Source: Micromonospora sp. FIMYZ51 (lineage in GTDB: Bacteria > Actinomycetota > Actinomycetes > Mycobacteriales > Micromonosporaceae). From it: a stretch of DNA of 64,000 nt. Both the position numbers and the translations under genes were made by a program. The stretch lies in assembly GCF_038246755.1 (NCBI RefSeq), contig NZ_CP134706.1, forward strand, positions 4,402,001-4,466,000, read 5' to 3'. How positions within the stretch are numbered: the stretch's first letter is position 1; every line of letters starts with the position of its first letter. Shown piece after piece: positions 12,201-19,960 of the stretch. The notes under the pieces were generated by a model, which saw only the letters and a list, made by a program, of their open reading frames with translations, was not told the DNA's origin and made no database searches.

Positions 12201-12782
12201 CCGGTGAACGTCACCGCCCTGGCCGGCACCCACACCCTGTACCTGGTCTTCAAGGGCAGTGGGAACAACTGGTTCGACCTCGACTCGCACACCTTCGGCG
12301 GTCCCGGCGTCGGCACCGGCGGCCCGGTCACCCCTCCGCCGGGTGACGGGATCGCCGGCCGGACCTGGACACTCGCCGCGCAACACAGCAACAAGCTGAT
12401 GGACGTCAGCGGCGTCTCCACCGCCGACGGCGCCCAGATCCACCAGTGGGCGGCGACCGGCGGCAACAACCAGAAGTGGCAGGCCGTCGACGCCGGTGGT
12501 GGCGCCGTCTACCTGAAGGCGGTGCACAGCGGCAAGTGCGCGGAGGTCATCGGCGGCTCCACCAGCGCGGGTGCCTTCCTCCAGCAGGCCACCTGCAACA
12601 ACGGCAACCAGCAGAAGTTCACCGCCACGGCGACCGCTACCTCCGGGGTCTACACGGTGAAGAGCGTACCCAGTGGGCTCTGCCTGGACGTCAACGGCGG
12701 CGCCACAAGCGACGGTGCCCGGCTGTTGCAGTGGACCTGCCACGGCGGCACCAACCAGCAGTGGCGGTTCAGCCCGGCCTGA
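9219..12782 (+). CDS. Secreted ThuA-glucose/sorbosone dehydrogenase-PKD-CBM6-ricin multidomain protein
   Basis: About 1187 aa. ATG 9219 is chosen because AGGAGA precedes it and a signal peptide ending PASAAPA follows at once; the in-frame extension to 9033 has neither. Domains in order: ThuA-like glutamine-amidotransferase fold (about 30-230, FRALLFTKTAGYRHDS); PQQ-type sugar-dehydrogenase beta-propeller (about 255-700, DGRVLYVQRGG, ALDPNFATNGYVYLYHS, MGFRNPFRFSIDP); PKD domain (about 705-790, WTFGDGTTST); a CBM6-like beta-sandwich (about 880-1020); and a C-terminal ricin B lectin. It is presumably an extracellular sugar-oxidising protein tethered to polysaccharide. Similar fusions are usually annotated only by domain, and the ThuA contribution is unclear. 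It is divergent from the sugar-import operon. Confidence 0.9.
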   Translation: MRRNTSIIGLIAGLLLSLALVQPASAAPAFRALLFTKTAGYRHDSIPAGVSMFQQQAAANNFELVHSEDSNVFTPANLATFDVLIMFQTSGMVWTSAAQRQAVEGFLASGKGIVAIHNATDMGIEAEYPWWDQTVNAGAHMPEHSPGVLPGTAIVADKKHPSTASLPDRWNRSEEWYNFDKNPRGDVHVLVTADERTYNPGSRAMGPDHPISWCRNTAGGRVWTTAMGHAAESYSETHFRNHVLGGVKWAAGNEPGDCGGTVWGNFEKRTLDSNTVDPMALAVAPDGRVLYVQRGGQVKIFKPSTNSTVTAGTLSVYTGGEDGLTGLALDPNFATNGYVYLYHSPASSSTDVNRVSRYTLSGDTLNMSSGVTIIDIPAYRDRTYPEPGHTGGYLDFGPDGNLYIGTGDDVAPNLDPNWQGYAPLDWRPGKHMLDAARTAGNTNDLRGKLLRIRPSASGGYTIPAGNMYAQGTAQTRPEIYAMGFRNPFRFSIDPANGWVYLADYGPDRNPPTTNRGPEGLVELNVIKAPGNYGWPFCHGDNQPYAPYNPDTGAVGAKFNCAAPVNNSPNNTGLTSLRPVVAPNLWYGYGNSPNFPELGSGGSGPMGGPVYRYNPANPSATKFPPYYDGVHFFYEWSRSYLKEVHFDSATAVTRTNAFLPTSRFNKPMDLEFGPDGSLYLLEWGTNFGGGNSDSGLYRIDYVQGGRSPIATATGTPTSGNAPLTVQFSSAGSMDPDPGDTISYHWTFGDGTTSTAANPSKVYTSNGNYTAQLRVTDSSGKTGFANVQITVGNTAPVVTITTPANGGMLTFGDRVSYQITVSDPGGAPIDCTKVFLNPALGHDDHAHETTDYPGCSGTIPTDLLGGHPDGANLFYVLNARYTDNGGAGGANPLTGHAQVILQPKHKQAEYYSSQSGTRVIDQAGAQSGKRIGDISNNDWIAFTPMSLTGINTVSYRLSSPSGGGSIELRAGSPTGTLLATTPVPSTGGWDNYQSTPPVNVTALAGTHTLYLVFKGSGNNWFDLDSHTFGGPGVGTGGPVTPPPGDGIAGRTWTLAAQHSNKLMDVSGVSTADGAQIHQWAATGGNNQKWQAVDAGGGAVYLKAVHSGKCAEVIGGSTSAGAFLQQATCNNGNQQKFTATATATSGVYTVKSVPSGLCLDVNGGATSDGARLLQWTCHGGTNQQWRFSPA

Positions 12783-12816
12783 CCCGGCCACAGCTGACCG
12801 GTGAACACCTCCGATC

Positions 12817-12847
12817 GGGACCGGCGTCGCACCACGGCGCCGGTCCC
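12817..12847 (+). terminator. Hairpin terminator after the multidomain dehydrogenase
   Basis: GGGACCGGCG pairs perfectly with CGCCGGTCCC over an 11-base loop, starting 35 bases after the stop codon. It lies in the 327-bp gap 12783-13109, where I see nothing else except a weak possible promoter just before 13110. Confidence 0.7.
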
Positions 12848-13109
12848 ACGTCCCTTCCGGAGCATGCGGGCCGGCGACGGCAGCAGGCGGACGTCGGCTT
12901 CGCCCGCGTGCGGCCACGCCTGCCTCGGAGCTAGGGCCTGTGTCGAAGGCAGCGGCCGGACCTGGGCTGCCGCCGCGCGCCGCTCGCGGCAGATGCGTGC
13001 GCCTAACCATCGCCACCTGTCGCCGACAGGAGCGCAGCAGGGCCACCGACCATTCCTATGCAGCAACACCCGGTTGCTACGTCGCGCGGGGGGCTGCCAC
13101 ACTACCGCA

Positions 13110-13544
13110 GTGTCCAACAATGCCCGAGTTCACGGCCCCGTTTCCTCGTTCTTTCTTGCCTGGTCCCGATGGTTCGAGCGAGTGCCGCGATGGTTGCGTC
13201 TGACGATGTACACGCCGCTAGTTGCCTTAATGGCTTTCAGCTTGGGTAGTCGCCGTGGGTGGACCATCGGAATGGCAGCCGGGCTTTTCTACGGCATTTT
13301 GTTCGTTGGCTACGCGATTTCCCCGCAACATATTCAGGAATGGTCGAAGAATCACGCATACCTGGATGCAATGCTTTTCATACCGTTCTTGTTCTTTGCC
13401 ATGTTGCTCCTGCTACCCCAAGCTCCGATATGGATCTTGGCGCTCGTGGCTGTGGGGATCGGCGGCGCTACCGTGCCGCTCATGGTTCGTAGACGCCGCC
13501 AGTTCTGGGCACGTGAAGCAGCTGAAATCAAGCGTCAGCCCTAG
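13110..13544 (+). CDS. Small integral membrane protein of unknown function
   Basis: 144 aa from GTG 13110 (VSNNARVHGPVSSF). The reading frame is open to 12801, but the upstream part is Arg/Cys-rich, non-hydrophobic and unlikely to be coding. About four membrane helices can be seen: LTMYTPLVALMAFSLG, GMAAGLFYGILFVGYAI, AMLFIPFLFFAMLLLL and IWILALVAVGIGGATV, followed by a basic tail MVRRRRQFW. No family recognised. Base composition is clearly lower in G+C than its neighbours (for example 13310-13400), suggesting recent acquisition. No ribosome site is visible, so it may be translated from a leaderless transcript. Confidence 0.65.
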   Translation: MSNNARVHGPVSSFFLAWSRWFERVPRWLRLTMYTPLVALMAFSLGSRRGWTIGMAAGLFYGILFVGYAISPQHIQEWSKNHAYLDAMLFIPFLFFAMLLLLPQAPIWILALVAVGIGGATVPLMVRRRRQFWAREAAEIKRQP

Positions 13545-13668
13545 GCTCTGGTCGGGCCGCTGATTGCTCGTCGCTCGGAGCGGAGGGTTCACGTCGTCGG
13601 TGGCCGCGTCAGTCACCGCCGGCGGTTGGGGTCGACGACGCATGTCCTGGCCGAGCGAGCGTCGCTCC

Positions 13669-14478
13669 TTAGGCCCGGCAGACGATCTCGCCGTGCAGCA
13701 CGACGAACCAGGCATCCGCCGCTTCGGCCCATTCCCGCCAGCCGTCCGAGATGCCGCGTAGGTCCTGCGCCGTGGCGGCGCCTGAGGTCAGCACCTGTCG
13801 GGCCAGGTCCGAATTCAGGATCCGCTCGGCCCACATCCCGCCCCACCACCGCCTGTCCTCCGGCGTGGCGAAGCACCAGGTGCTCGCCGTCGCCCTGACG
13901 TCGGTGAACCCGGCGGCCTGCGCCCAGGAGAGCAGCCGCCGGCCGGCGTCCGGCTCGCCTGCGTTGGCGCGGGCGGCCTGCTGGTACAGGGCGAGCCAAT
14001 CGTCCAGCGCCGGCACGCGAGGAAACCAGGTGAACGCGGCATAGTCGCTGTCCCGCGCAGCGACGATTCCGCCGAGGCGGCAGACCCGGCGCATCTCGCG
14101 CAGCGCCTGCACCGGATCGGCGACATGCTGAAGCACCTGGTGGGCGTGGACGACGTCGAACGTACCGTCGGGGAAATCCAGCGCGTGGACGTCAGCGACC
14201 GCGAAGTCGATGTTGCCCTGGCCACGTGCGTCGGCCTCCGTGCGGGCGAGTTGGAGCGCGTCGCCGGTGATCTCCACGGCGGTGACGCGTCCGGGTGCGA
14301 CACGGGCGGCCAGGTCGACGGTGATGGTGCCCGGTCCGCATCCGACGTCGAGCACCGACATGCCTGGCGTGAGGTGCGGCAGCAGGTACGCCGCCGAGTT
14401 CTCGGCGGTACGCCACCGGTGCGAGCGCAACACCGACTCGTGGTGCCCGTGGGTATAGACGTTCGGTGCGGCTGGCAT
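13669..14478 (-). CDS. SAM-dependent class I methyltransferase
   Basis: 269 aa. ATG 14478 is used because GAGGAG lies upstream and the family homology starts there (MPAAPNVYTHGHHESVL). The Rossmann motifs are clear: motif I VLDVGCGPGTITVDL, the acidic residue in VTAVEIT, DVHALDF, and VVHAHQVLQHVADP. This is the Methyltransf_11/31 (UbiE/Bud23-like) group; methyl acceptor unknown. It stands alone, converging on the small membrane-protein gene, with a short GAGCGA/TCGCTC hairpin at 13653-13667 near the gene ends. Confidence 0.9.
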   Translation of the reverse strand: MPAAPNVYTHGHHESVLRSHRWRTAENSAAYLLPHLTPGMSVLDVGCGPGTITVDLAARVAPGRVTAVEITGDALQLARTEADARGQGNIDFAVADVHALDFPDGTFDVVHAHQVLQHVADPVQALREMRRVCRLGGIVAARDSDYAAFTWFPRVPALDDWLALYQQAARANAGEPDAGRRLLSWAQAAGFTDVRATASTWCFATPEDRRWWGGMWAERILNSDLARQVLTSGAATAQDLRGISDGWREWAEAADAWFVVLHGEIVCRA

Positions 14479-14544
14479 GCGCGAATCTCCTCGACCGGGT
14501 GCAGCGACCGTAGCCAACCCGTCCCGCAATTCGGTAGGAGAATC

Positions 14545-15534
14545 CTATATTTTGGGAGACGGTGCCGCGAGCAGCCCGGCCGAGGCCAGCGCGGCCCAGA
14601 GTTCGTCCGGTACGTCGACCGCCGAGCGCCGTACGGTCTCCACCATCTGGGGCCCGTTGCGCACACCGACCACCGTCGACACCACGGCCGGGTGCCGGCG
14701 GACGAAGGCCAGCGCCGCCTGCGGCAGGGTGACGCCGTACGTCTGGCAGACCTCGGCGATGCGCCGGGCTCGGGCGATCAGCTCCGGCGGTGCCTGCTCG
14801 TAGTTGTACGAGGCGTCGGCCGGGGGGTGGTCCCGGGACAGCAGCCCCGAGTTGTAGACGCCCGCGATCACCACGCCCACCCCACGCCGCTGCGCGGCGG
14901 GCAACAGGTCGTCCGCCGCGCCCTGTTCGAGCAGGGTGTAGCGGCCGGCGCACATCACCACGTCGATGTCGGTCTCTTCGACGAACCGGGCAAGCATCGC
15001 CGACTGGTTCATGCCGGCCCCGATGGCACCCACCACGCCCTGGTCCCGCAGCTCGACCAGGGCGGGCACCGCCTGGCCGGTGGCCTGCTCCCAGTGGTCG
15101 TCGGGGTCGTGCAGGTAGGCGATGTCGATCCGGTCCAGGCCCAGCCGGTCGAGGCTGGACTCGATCGAACGGCGCACCCCGTCGCGGCTGAAGTCCCAGA
15201 CCCGGCGGTGGCTGGCGGGGACATCGAACCCCTCGGGGTCACGCCGATGCGCGTCCTGCGGCGACGGCTCCAGGAGTCGTCCGACCTTTGTCGACACCAC
15301 GTACTCGTCGCGCGGTCGGTGCCGCAGGGCCGCGCCGAGCCGTCGCTCGGACAGCCCGAGCCCGTAGTGCGGCGCGGTGTCGAAGTACCGTACGCCCGCC
15401 GCCCAGGCGGTGTCGATGGCCGTGCGGAACTCCTCGTCCGTGGTCGCCCGGTACAGGTTGCCGCCCTGAGCGGCACCGAGGCCCAGGTCGGTGAGGCGTA
15501 CCGCGGGACGGCGTGGCAGTGGGCGGGCGCTCAT
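14545..15534 (-). CDS. Aldo/keto reductase, aldose 1-dehydrogenase-like
   Basis: 329 aa AKR barrel. The catalytic tetrad can be placed: Asp in YFDTAPHYG, the Tyr of the same motif, Lys in VVSTKVGR and His in AYLHDPDD. The sequence resembles L-fucose/D-threo-aldose 1-dehydrogenases (LGLGAAQGGNLY, GLSERRLGAAL). This is the last gene of the operon running from 19812; its start overlaps the enolase-superfamily stop (ATGA at 15531-15534). Together they suggest oxidation of an imported aldose and dehydration of the resulting acid sugar. Confidence 0.9.
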   Translation of the reverse strand: MSARPLPRRPAVRLTDLGLGAAQGGNLYRATTDEEFRTAIDTAWAAGVRYFDTAPHYGLGLSERRLGAALRHRPRDEYVVSTKVGRLLEPSPQDAHRRDPEGFDVPASHRRVWDFSRDGVRRSIESSLDRLGLDRIDIAYLHDPDDHWEQATGQAVPALVELRDQGVVGAIGAGMNQSAMLARFVEETDIDVVMCAGRYTLLEQGAADDLLPAAQRRGVGVVIAGVYNSGLLSRDHPPADASYNYEQAPPELIARARRIAEVCQTYGVTLPQAALAFVRRHPAVVSTVVGVRNGPQMVETVRRSAVDVPDELWAALASAGLLAAPSPKI

Positions 15535-16742
15535 GACATCCCCAGGCTGGTGACGTGCCGGGCGGCGGCGACGGGCAACCGTCGGGCGGGAAAGGCGCCG
15601 TCGGACTCCGCCAGCAGGCGCCGTCCGGCCGTCTCCGGCCGGACGTTCGGGCTGTCGGACGCCGGGACGGGCTGCCGGTCGGCGGCCCGGGTCCGCTGCT
15701 CGTCGACTCGGATGCCGAGCCCCGGCGAGTCGCCGAGGACGAAGGCACCGTCCTCGACGTACAGGTCGATGGCGACGCCGACCGGTGGGTGCAGATCCTG
15801 GAGTTCGCTGGTCAGATGGTTCGGCACCGAGGTCGCGGCGTGCAGCAGCCCGACCGGGCTGTTGCCGATCGGACTGACCGGCAGGTCGTACGCGTGCGCC
15901 AGGGCCGATACCCGCAGGAAGTGGGTGATCCCCCAGACGGCGGCCATCTGCACGATGTCGACCGCCCCGGCGGTGATCAGCGGACGGTACTGTTCCAGCC
16001 CGGTGAGGTTCTCCCCGGTGGCGACGGAGGCGCGGATCCCCCGACCGACCGCGGCGAGGCCCTCGGCGTCCCAGCGCCGCACCGGCTCCTCGATCCAGAT
16101 CAGGTCCAGGACCCGTTCCAGTTCGGCGACGTGCCGCACGGCCTGCTTACGGGTCCAGGCCTCGTTCACGTCGAGCATGAGGCCCGGCCGTAGGCCGTGC
16201 CCCGCCTCGGTGAGCAGGTCCCGGACCAGGCAGAGACGACGCCGGTCGTGCTCGATGTCGAGGCCACCCTTGAGCTTGGCGGCCCGCAGGCCGTGCCGGG
16301 CGTACGCCTGGTAGGCCGAGACGAGTTCGTCGTCGGTCAGCCCGATGTCGAGGCCGGAGGCGTACGCGGGCACCACCCGGTCGCGCCCACCGAGCAGCCG
16401 CCACAGCGGCTCGCCGGCCGCCTGCGCCTTGATGTCCCACAGGGCGGTGTCGAGCGCGCCGATGGTGCCGAAGACCGGGCCGGCATGGCCCGCCTTGAAC
16501 GTGTGCCGCAGCATGCGGTCGTAGAGGGTGGTCACGGCACGGGGGTCTTCGCCCTCGATGGCCGCGAAGATCCGCTCGATCTCGACGTACGGGCCGAGGC
16601 CGACTCCGGAAATTCCCTCGTCGGTCTCGACGATGACGATCGACACCGGGACCACCCCGTCGGCGAAGACGCCATTGGCGTCGCCGACCGGTCGCCCCCA
16701 CTCCTGGACCGTGGTGAGTGTCCGATATCCGGTGATCCGCAT
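15531..16742 (-). CDS. Enolase-superfamily (mandelate racemase-like) enzyme, probable sugar-acid dehydratase
   Basis: 403 aa. MR_MLE N-domain (about 1-125), then the barrel with KxK motif AAKLKGG and metal ligands Asp in LMLDVNEAW, Glu in IWIEEPV and Glu in VATGENL. This arrangement makes sugar-acid dehydratases such as L-fuconate or L-rhamnonate dehydratase the likely role. Odd feature: the strand-7 His expected in a PH motif is absent (LPVSPIGNSPVGLL), so the His/Asp dyad may be lost and the chemistry may differ. The C-terminus has about 50 extra residues. It is coupled to the aldose dehydrogenase downstream and lies one base from the permease gene. Confidence 0.88.
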   Translation of the reverse strand: MRITGYRTLTTVQEWGRPVGDANGVFADGVVPVSIVIVETDEGISGVGLGPYVEIERIFAAIEGEDPRAVTTLYDRMLRHTFKAGHAGPVFGTIGALDTALWDIKAQAAGEPLWRLLGGRDRVVPAYASGLDIGLTDDELVSAYQAYARHGLRAAKLKGGLDIEHDRRRLCLVRDLLTEAGHGLRPGLMLDVNEAWTRKQAVRHVAELERVLDLIWIEEPVRRWDAEGLAAVGRGIRASVATGENLTGLEQYRPLITAGAVDIVQMAAVWGITHFLRVSALAHAYDLPVSPIGNSPVGLLHAATSVPNHLTSELQDLHPPVGVAIDLYVEDGAFVLGDSPGLGIRVDEQRTRAADRQPVPASDSPNVRPETAGRRLLAESDGAFPARRLPVAAARHVTSLGMS

Positions 16743-16743
16743 G

Positions 16744-17568
16744 TCAGCCCTTCGTGGAACCGGCGGCGACGCCGTCGGCGATCTGGCGCTGGAGAAAGAG
16801 GTAGACCACCAGGACCGGGATCGCGGCGATCAGCACCCCGGAGGCGAAGGTGGGAATGTCGTCGGAGTACTGCCCGCGCAGTGAGGTCACGCCGACCATG
16901 AGCGTCCGGTGGTCGGCCGAGGGCATCATCACCAGCGACATGAGGACGTCGTTCCAGCAGAACAGGGCGTTGAGGATGCCGACCGAGAGCAGCGCCGGGG
17001 TGCCCAGCGGCAGCATGATCCGGCGGTACACGCCGTACACGCTGTTGCCGTCGATCCGGGCCGCGTCGATGATCTCCGGCGGGATGGTCTTGTAGTAGCT
17101 CGTCATCAGGAAGACGGTGAAGGGTAGGAACTGGGCCACGTAGACGAGGATCAACCCAGGGTACGTGTCGATGAGCGCGGTGTCGGCCATGATCCGGGCG
17201 AGCGGCACCATGATCACCTGAAACGGCACGAAGAGTCCCGCCAGACAGCCCAGGAACAACGCCGACGAGCCACGGAACCGCAGCTGGCTCAGGGCGAAGC
17301 CGGCCATCGACCCGAGCAGCAGCAACAGCGCCACCGAGCAGGTCACCACGAGCAGCGAGTTGACGAAGTAGCGGCCCATACCGACGCTTGTCCACGCCGT
17401 GCTGATGTTCTCCCAGCGCAGCGCGTCGGTAAGCGAGAACCGGTCGAGGATGTAGTCCCGCCGCGTCTTCATCGCGACATTTGCGGTGAACAGCAGAGGA
17501 TAGATCGTCGCCAGCGCGAGCAGCGACATCGGGATGGCGATCAGCCAGCGGCCACGGACCCGGGTCAT
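16744..17568 (-). CDS. Carbohydrate ABC transporter permease (MalG type)
   Basis: 274 aa with six predicted membrane helices and the ATPase-contacting EAA loop (EIIDAARIDGNSVYGVYRRIMLP). N-terminal helix LIAIPMSLLALATIYPLLF. The ATG follows the partner permease stop with a one-base overlap at 17568. No ATPase gene is present in this operon; such CUT1 systems often share an MsiK-type ATPase encoded elsewhere. Confidence 0.94.
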   Translation of the reverse strand: MTRVRGRWLIAIPMSLLALATIYPLLFTANVAMKTRRDYILDRFSLTDALRWENISTAWTSVGMGRYFVNSLLVVTCSVALLLLLGSMAGFALSQLRFRGSSALFLGCLAGLFVPFQVIMVPLARIMADTALIDTYPGLILVYVAQFLPFTVFLMTSYYKTIPPEIIDAARIDGNSVYGVYRRIMLPLGTPALLSVGILNALFCWNDVLMSLVMMPSADHRTLMVGVTSLRGQYSDDIPTFASGVLIAAIPVLVVYLFLQRQIADGVAAGSTKG

Positions 17569-18542
17569 CAGTCCTCTCTCCCCGCCCGCCGGAGCAGTTT
17601 GATCTGGAGCAGCCCCACCACGAGCATGATCGTGAAGAGCACCGTCGACGCGGCCGACGCCAGCGCCGGACGGTTCATCTGCCCCTGCTGGATCCAGATG
17701 TAGTACTCCGGCAGGTACGTCGATCCCTCCGGACCGCCGCTGGTCATCACGTAGAGCAGGCCGAACATGGAGGTCAGCATCCCGATCATCGTGGTCACGA
17801 AGACGAACTGGATGGTGCGGGCGAGACCGGGAACGATCACATGGCGGATGACCTGGGGTAGCGACGCACCGTCCACCCGGGCGGCGTCCAGCAGCGCGGC
17901 GTCGAGGGTGGCGAACCCGGCGAGGAACACCACCAGGGCCATCCCGAAGGTCGCCCAGACATGCACGCCGACCACCATGAACATGGCGATGTCGGGGTCG
18001 CCGAGCCAGTCCACCGGGGGAATGCCTACCGACCCGAGGGCGGCGTTGAGTGGGCCGTCGAAGGCGAGCAGCAGGTTGTAGATCGCGCCGACGATCACCG
18101 GGGAGAGCACCGCGGGGAAGAAGTAGACGCTGCGGTAGAACCGGTGACCGGGCACCCGCAGGTAGATGAACGTCGCAAGCAGGCCGGGAATCGCCACCGC
18201 CACCGGAAGCAGCAGCACCAGCAGTCCGACGTTGCTCAGCGCGATCCGGAACAGCGGGTCGTCGAAGAGTTCGAGGTAGTTGTCGAGACCGACGGGCATC
18301 CCGTTGCGCTCACCGTCGCCGGTGAAGGAGAAGTTGACCCCGAGCAGCAACGGGTAGAGCCGCAGCAGCACGATGACCAGGACGGCCGGGGCGACAAGCA
18401 GGTAGGGGGCGAAGCGTTCGGTCCGCGCGCCGCCGCCCCGGCGGGGCCGGCCACCGCGGCGCTCGGGCACGCTGGCGGGCCCCCCGCCGGTCCGTCCGGT
18501 TGGCGCTGGACGGACCGACGGTTGCACCTTTCCGATCGGCAC
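17568..18542 (-). CDS. Carbohydrate ABC transporter permease (MalF type)
   Basis: 324 aa. An unusually long basic, Gly/Arg-rich cytoplasmic N-terminus (about 45 residues) precedes six membrane helices, and the EAA loop reads ALLDAARVDGASLPQVIRHVIVP. It pairs with the MalG-type permease and the binding protein; four bases separate it from the binding-protein gene. Confidence 0.94.
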   Translation of the reverse strand: MPIGKVQPSVRPAPTGRTGGGPASVPERRGGRPRRGGGARTERFAPYLLVAPAVLVIVLLRLYPLLLGVNFSFTGDGERNGMPVGLDNYLELFDDPLFRIALSNVGLLVLLLPVAVAIPGLLATFIYLRVPGHRFYRSVYFFPAVLSPVIVGAIYNLLLAFDGPLNAALGSVGIPPVDWLGDPDIAMFMVVGVHVWATFGMALVVFLAGFATLDAALLDAARVDGASLPQVIRHVIVPGLARTIQFVFVTTMIGMLTSMFGLLYVMTSGGPEGSTYLPEYYIWIQQGQMNRPALASAASTVLFTIMLVVGLLQIKLLRRAGRED

Positions 18543-18546
18543 GAGG

Positions 18547-19812
18547 TCAGCCCGCCTGGTCGGAAGCGGCCAACTGCTTCACCACCTCATCGACGCTTGT
18601 CGACCCGCTGAGCAGCTGCTGGGAGAGCCGCCCCATCAGGTCCAGGGTCTTCGAGGAGAGCGCCACGTGCAGGGCCGGCTTGCCGTCCTTGAGCCCGGAG
18701 ACGATCGTGGCGACGCTGGGACCCCCCGCCGACACGTCGACGGTGGTGTCGGCGGCGATCGCGCCCGCGTCGGCGTAGAACGCCTTGAGCGCGTCGGTCG
18801 AGGTCAGGGAGCGGACCAGGTCGGCGGCGACCTTGGGGTCCTTGGTCCACTTCGCCACGCCGTAACCGATGCCACCGTCGTAGGCCAGGCTCGGGGTGGT
18901 GCCGGGGGTGACCACCGGCGCGTTCATGACCCCGAGCTTGTCGGCGGTCAGGAACTCGCTGAAGTCCTTCCAGTGCCCGACGTCCGACATCAGGCCGATG
19001 ACGTGGGCGGCCTTGCCGGACTGGAAGAGGGCGAAGGAGTCGTTGAACATCGCGGTCGAGTTGGCCCCGTCGTTGTTCAGGCCCGCGTCGCCGGCCTCCT
19101 TCCAGAGCTGGAAGACCCGCTTGACGTTCGGCGAGTTCCAGTCGCGCTTCCCGGCGATCCAGTCGTCGTACTCCTGGCCGGTGAAGATGCCCGACCCCAG
19201 GCCGGAGAGCCAGAACTGGATGCCGGCGCCCTCCTTGTTGCCGAGGGCGAAGCACTTGGCGCCGGCCTTGGCGATGGCGGCGCAGTCGGCCAGGAACTCG
19301 GTCCAGGTGGTGGCCGGGCTGGCCGGGTCGAGACCGGCATTCTCGTAGAGCGTCTTGTTGTAGTAGATGGGGTGCCCCTGTAGCGTCACCGGGCCGGCAT
19401 AGATCTTGCCGTCCTTGGTGAAGGCGTCCCAGCCGGCCAGCCGCTCCCGGTCCGGGGCCAGGTACTCGTCCAGCGGCACCAGCGCGTCCACCCGGTCGCG
19501 GAGCTGGCCGCCGCCGTTGAACAGCATGACGTCCGGCCCCTTACCGGACTGAATCGCCGCGCCGAGCAGCGTGTAGTACTGGTCGAACGGTTGCGCGACG
19601 AACTCGACAGTCACGTCCGGGTGTGTCTTGGCGAAGTCGGCCTTGGCCTTTTCCAGGTAGCTCGCGGCGGACGCCTCGCCGGACTTCCAGTCCCAGACGA
19701 CCAGTTTGCCGGCGGAGCCGCCGGCCGAGGGGTTGTCGCCGGTGGCACTTCCACAGCCCGTCAACGCCAGTCCCACAACGAGGACGGCTGACCATAAGGC
19801 TCGCTGTTTCAT
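18547..19812 (-). CDS. Sugar ABC transporter substrate-binding lipoprotein (CUT1 family)
   Basis: 421 aa. ATG 19812 is used: a signal peptide with lipobox LTGC follows at once, and AGAGGTG lies upstream. It has the type II extracellular solute-binding fold (LVVWDWKSGEASAAS, FAKTHPDVTVEFVAQPF, YDGGIGYGVAKWT). First gene of the operon binding protein, MalF, MalG, enolase-superfamily enzyme, aldose dehydrogenase. The CUT1 class usually carries oligosaccharides, consistent with the co-regulated secreted esterase at 20821. Confidence 0.94.
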   Translation of the reverse strand: MKQRALWSAVLVVGLALTGCGSATGDNPSAGGSAGKLVVWDWKSGEASAASYLEKAKADFAKTHPDVTVEFVAQPFDQYYTLLGAAIQSGKGPDVMLFNGGGQLRDRVDALVPLDEYLAPDRERLAGWDAFTKDGKIYAGPVTLQGHPIYYNKTLYENAGLDPASPATTWTEFLADCAAIAKAGAKCFALGNKEGAGIQFWLSGLGSGIFTGQEYDDWIAGKRDWNSPNVKRVFQLWKEAGDAGLNNDGANSTAMFNDSFALFQSGKAAHVIGLMSDVGHWKDFSEFLTADKLGVMNAPVVTPGTTPSLAYDGGIGYGVAKWTKDPKVAADLVRSLTSTDALKAFYADAGAIAADTTVDVSAGGPSVATIVSGLKDGKPALHVALSSKTLDLMGRLSQQLLSGSTSVDEVVKQLAASDQAG

Positions 19813-19871
19813 CGTTTCACCTCTGCCCGGGAATGGCTGACGGACCAGCCGCCAGGCCAATAGTGATCAAA

Positions 19872-19900
19872 AACGTAACTCGTATGACGTTTGACGTCAA
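19872..19900. promoter_or_regulatory. Divergent promoter with GntR-type operator
   Basis: On the minus strand TTGACG (19895-19900), a 17-base spacer and TACGTT (19872-19877) make a promoter for the sugar operon. Within it lies CGTATGACGTTTGACGT (19881-19897), and TTGACGTCAA (19891-19900) is a perfect palindrome. The same direct-repeat pattern recurs at 22392-22408. The divergent GntR gene starts 61 bases away and is probably autoregulated from here. Confidence 0.65.
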
Positions 19901-19960
19901 CAGGCCGCCCGTACACTGACCTTGGACGCCGGGTAGCACGGCGAGCCAATCGGAGGGGAC

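Noticed and set aside
12801..13109. N-terminal extension of the small membrane protein
   Set aside because: Contains the terminator of the preceding gene and a non-hydrophobic Arg/Cys-rich translation.
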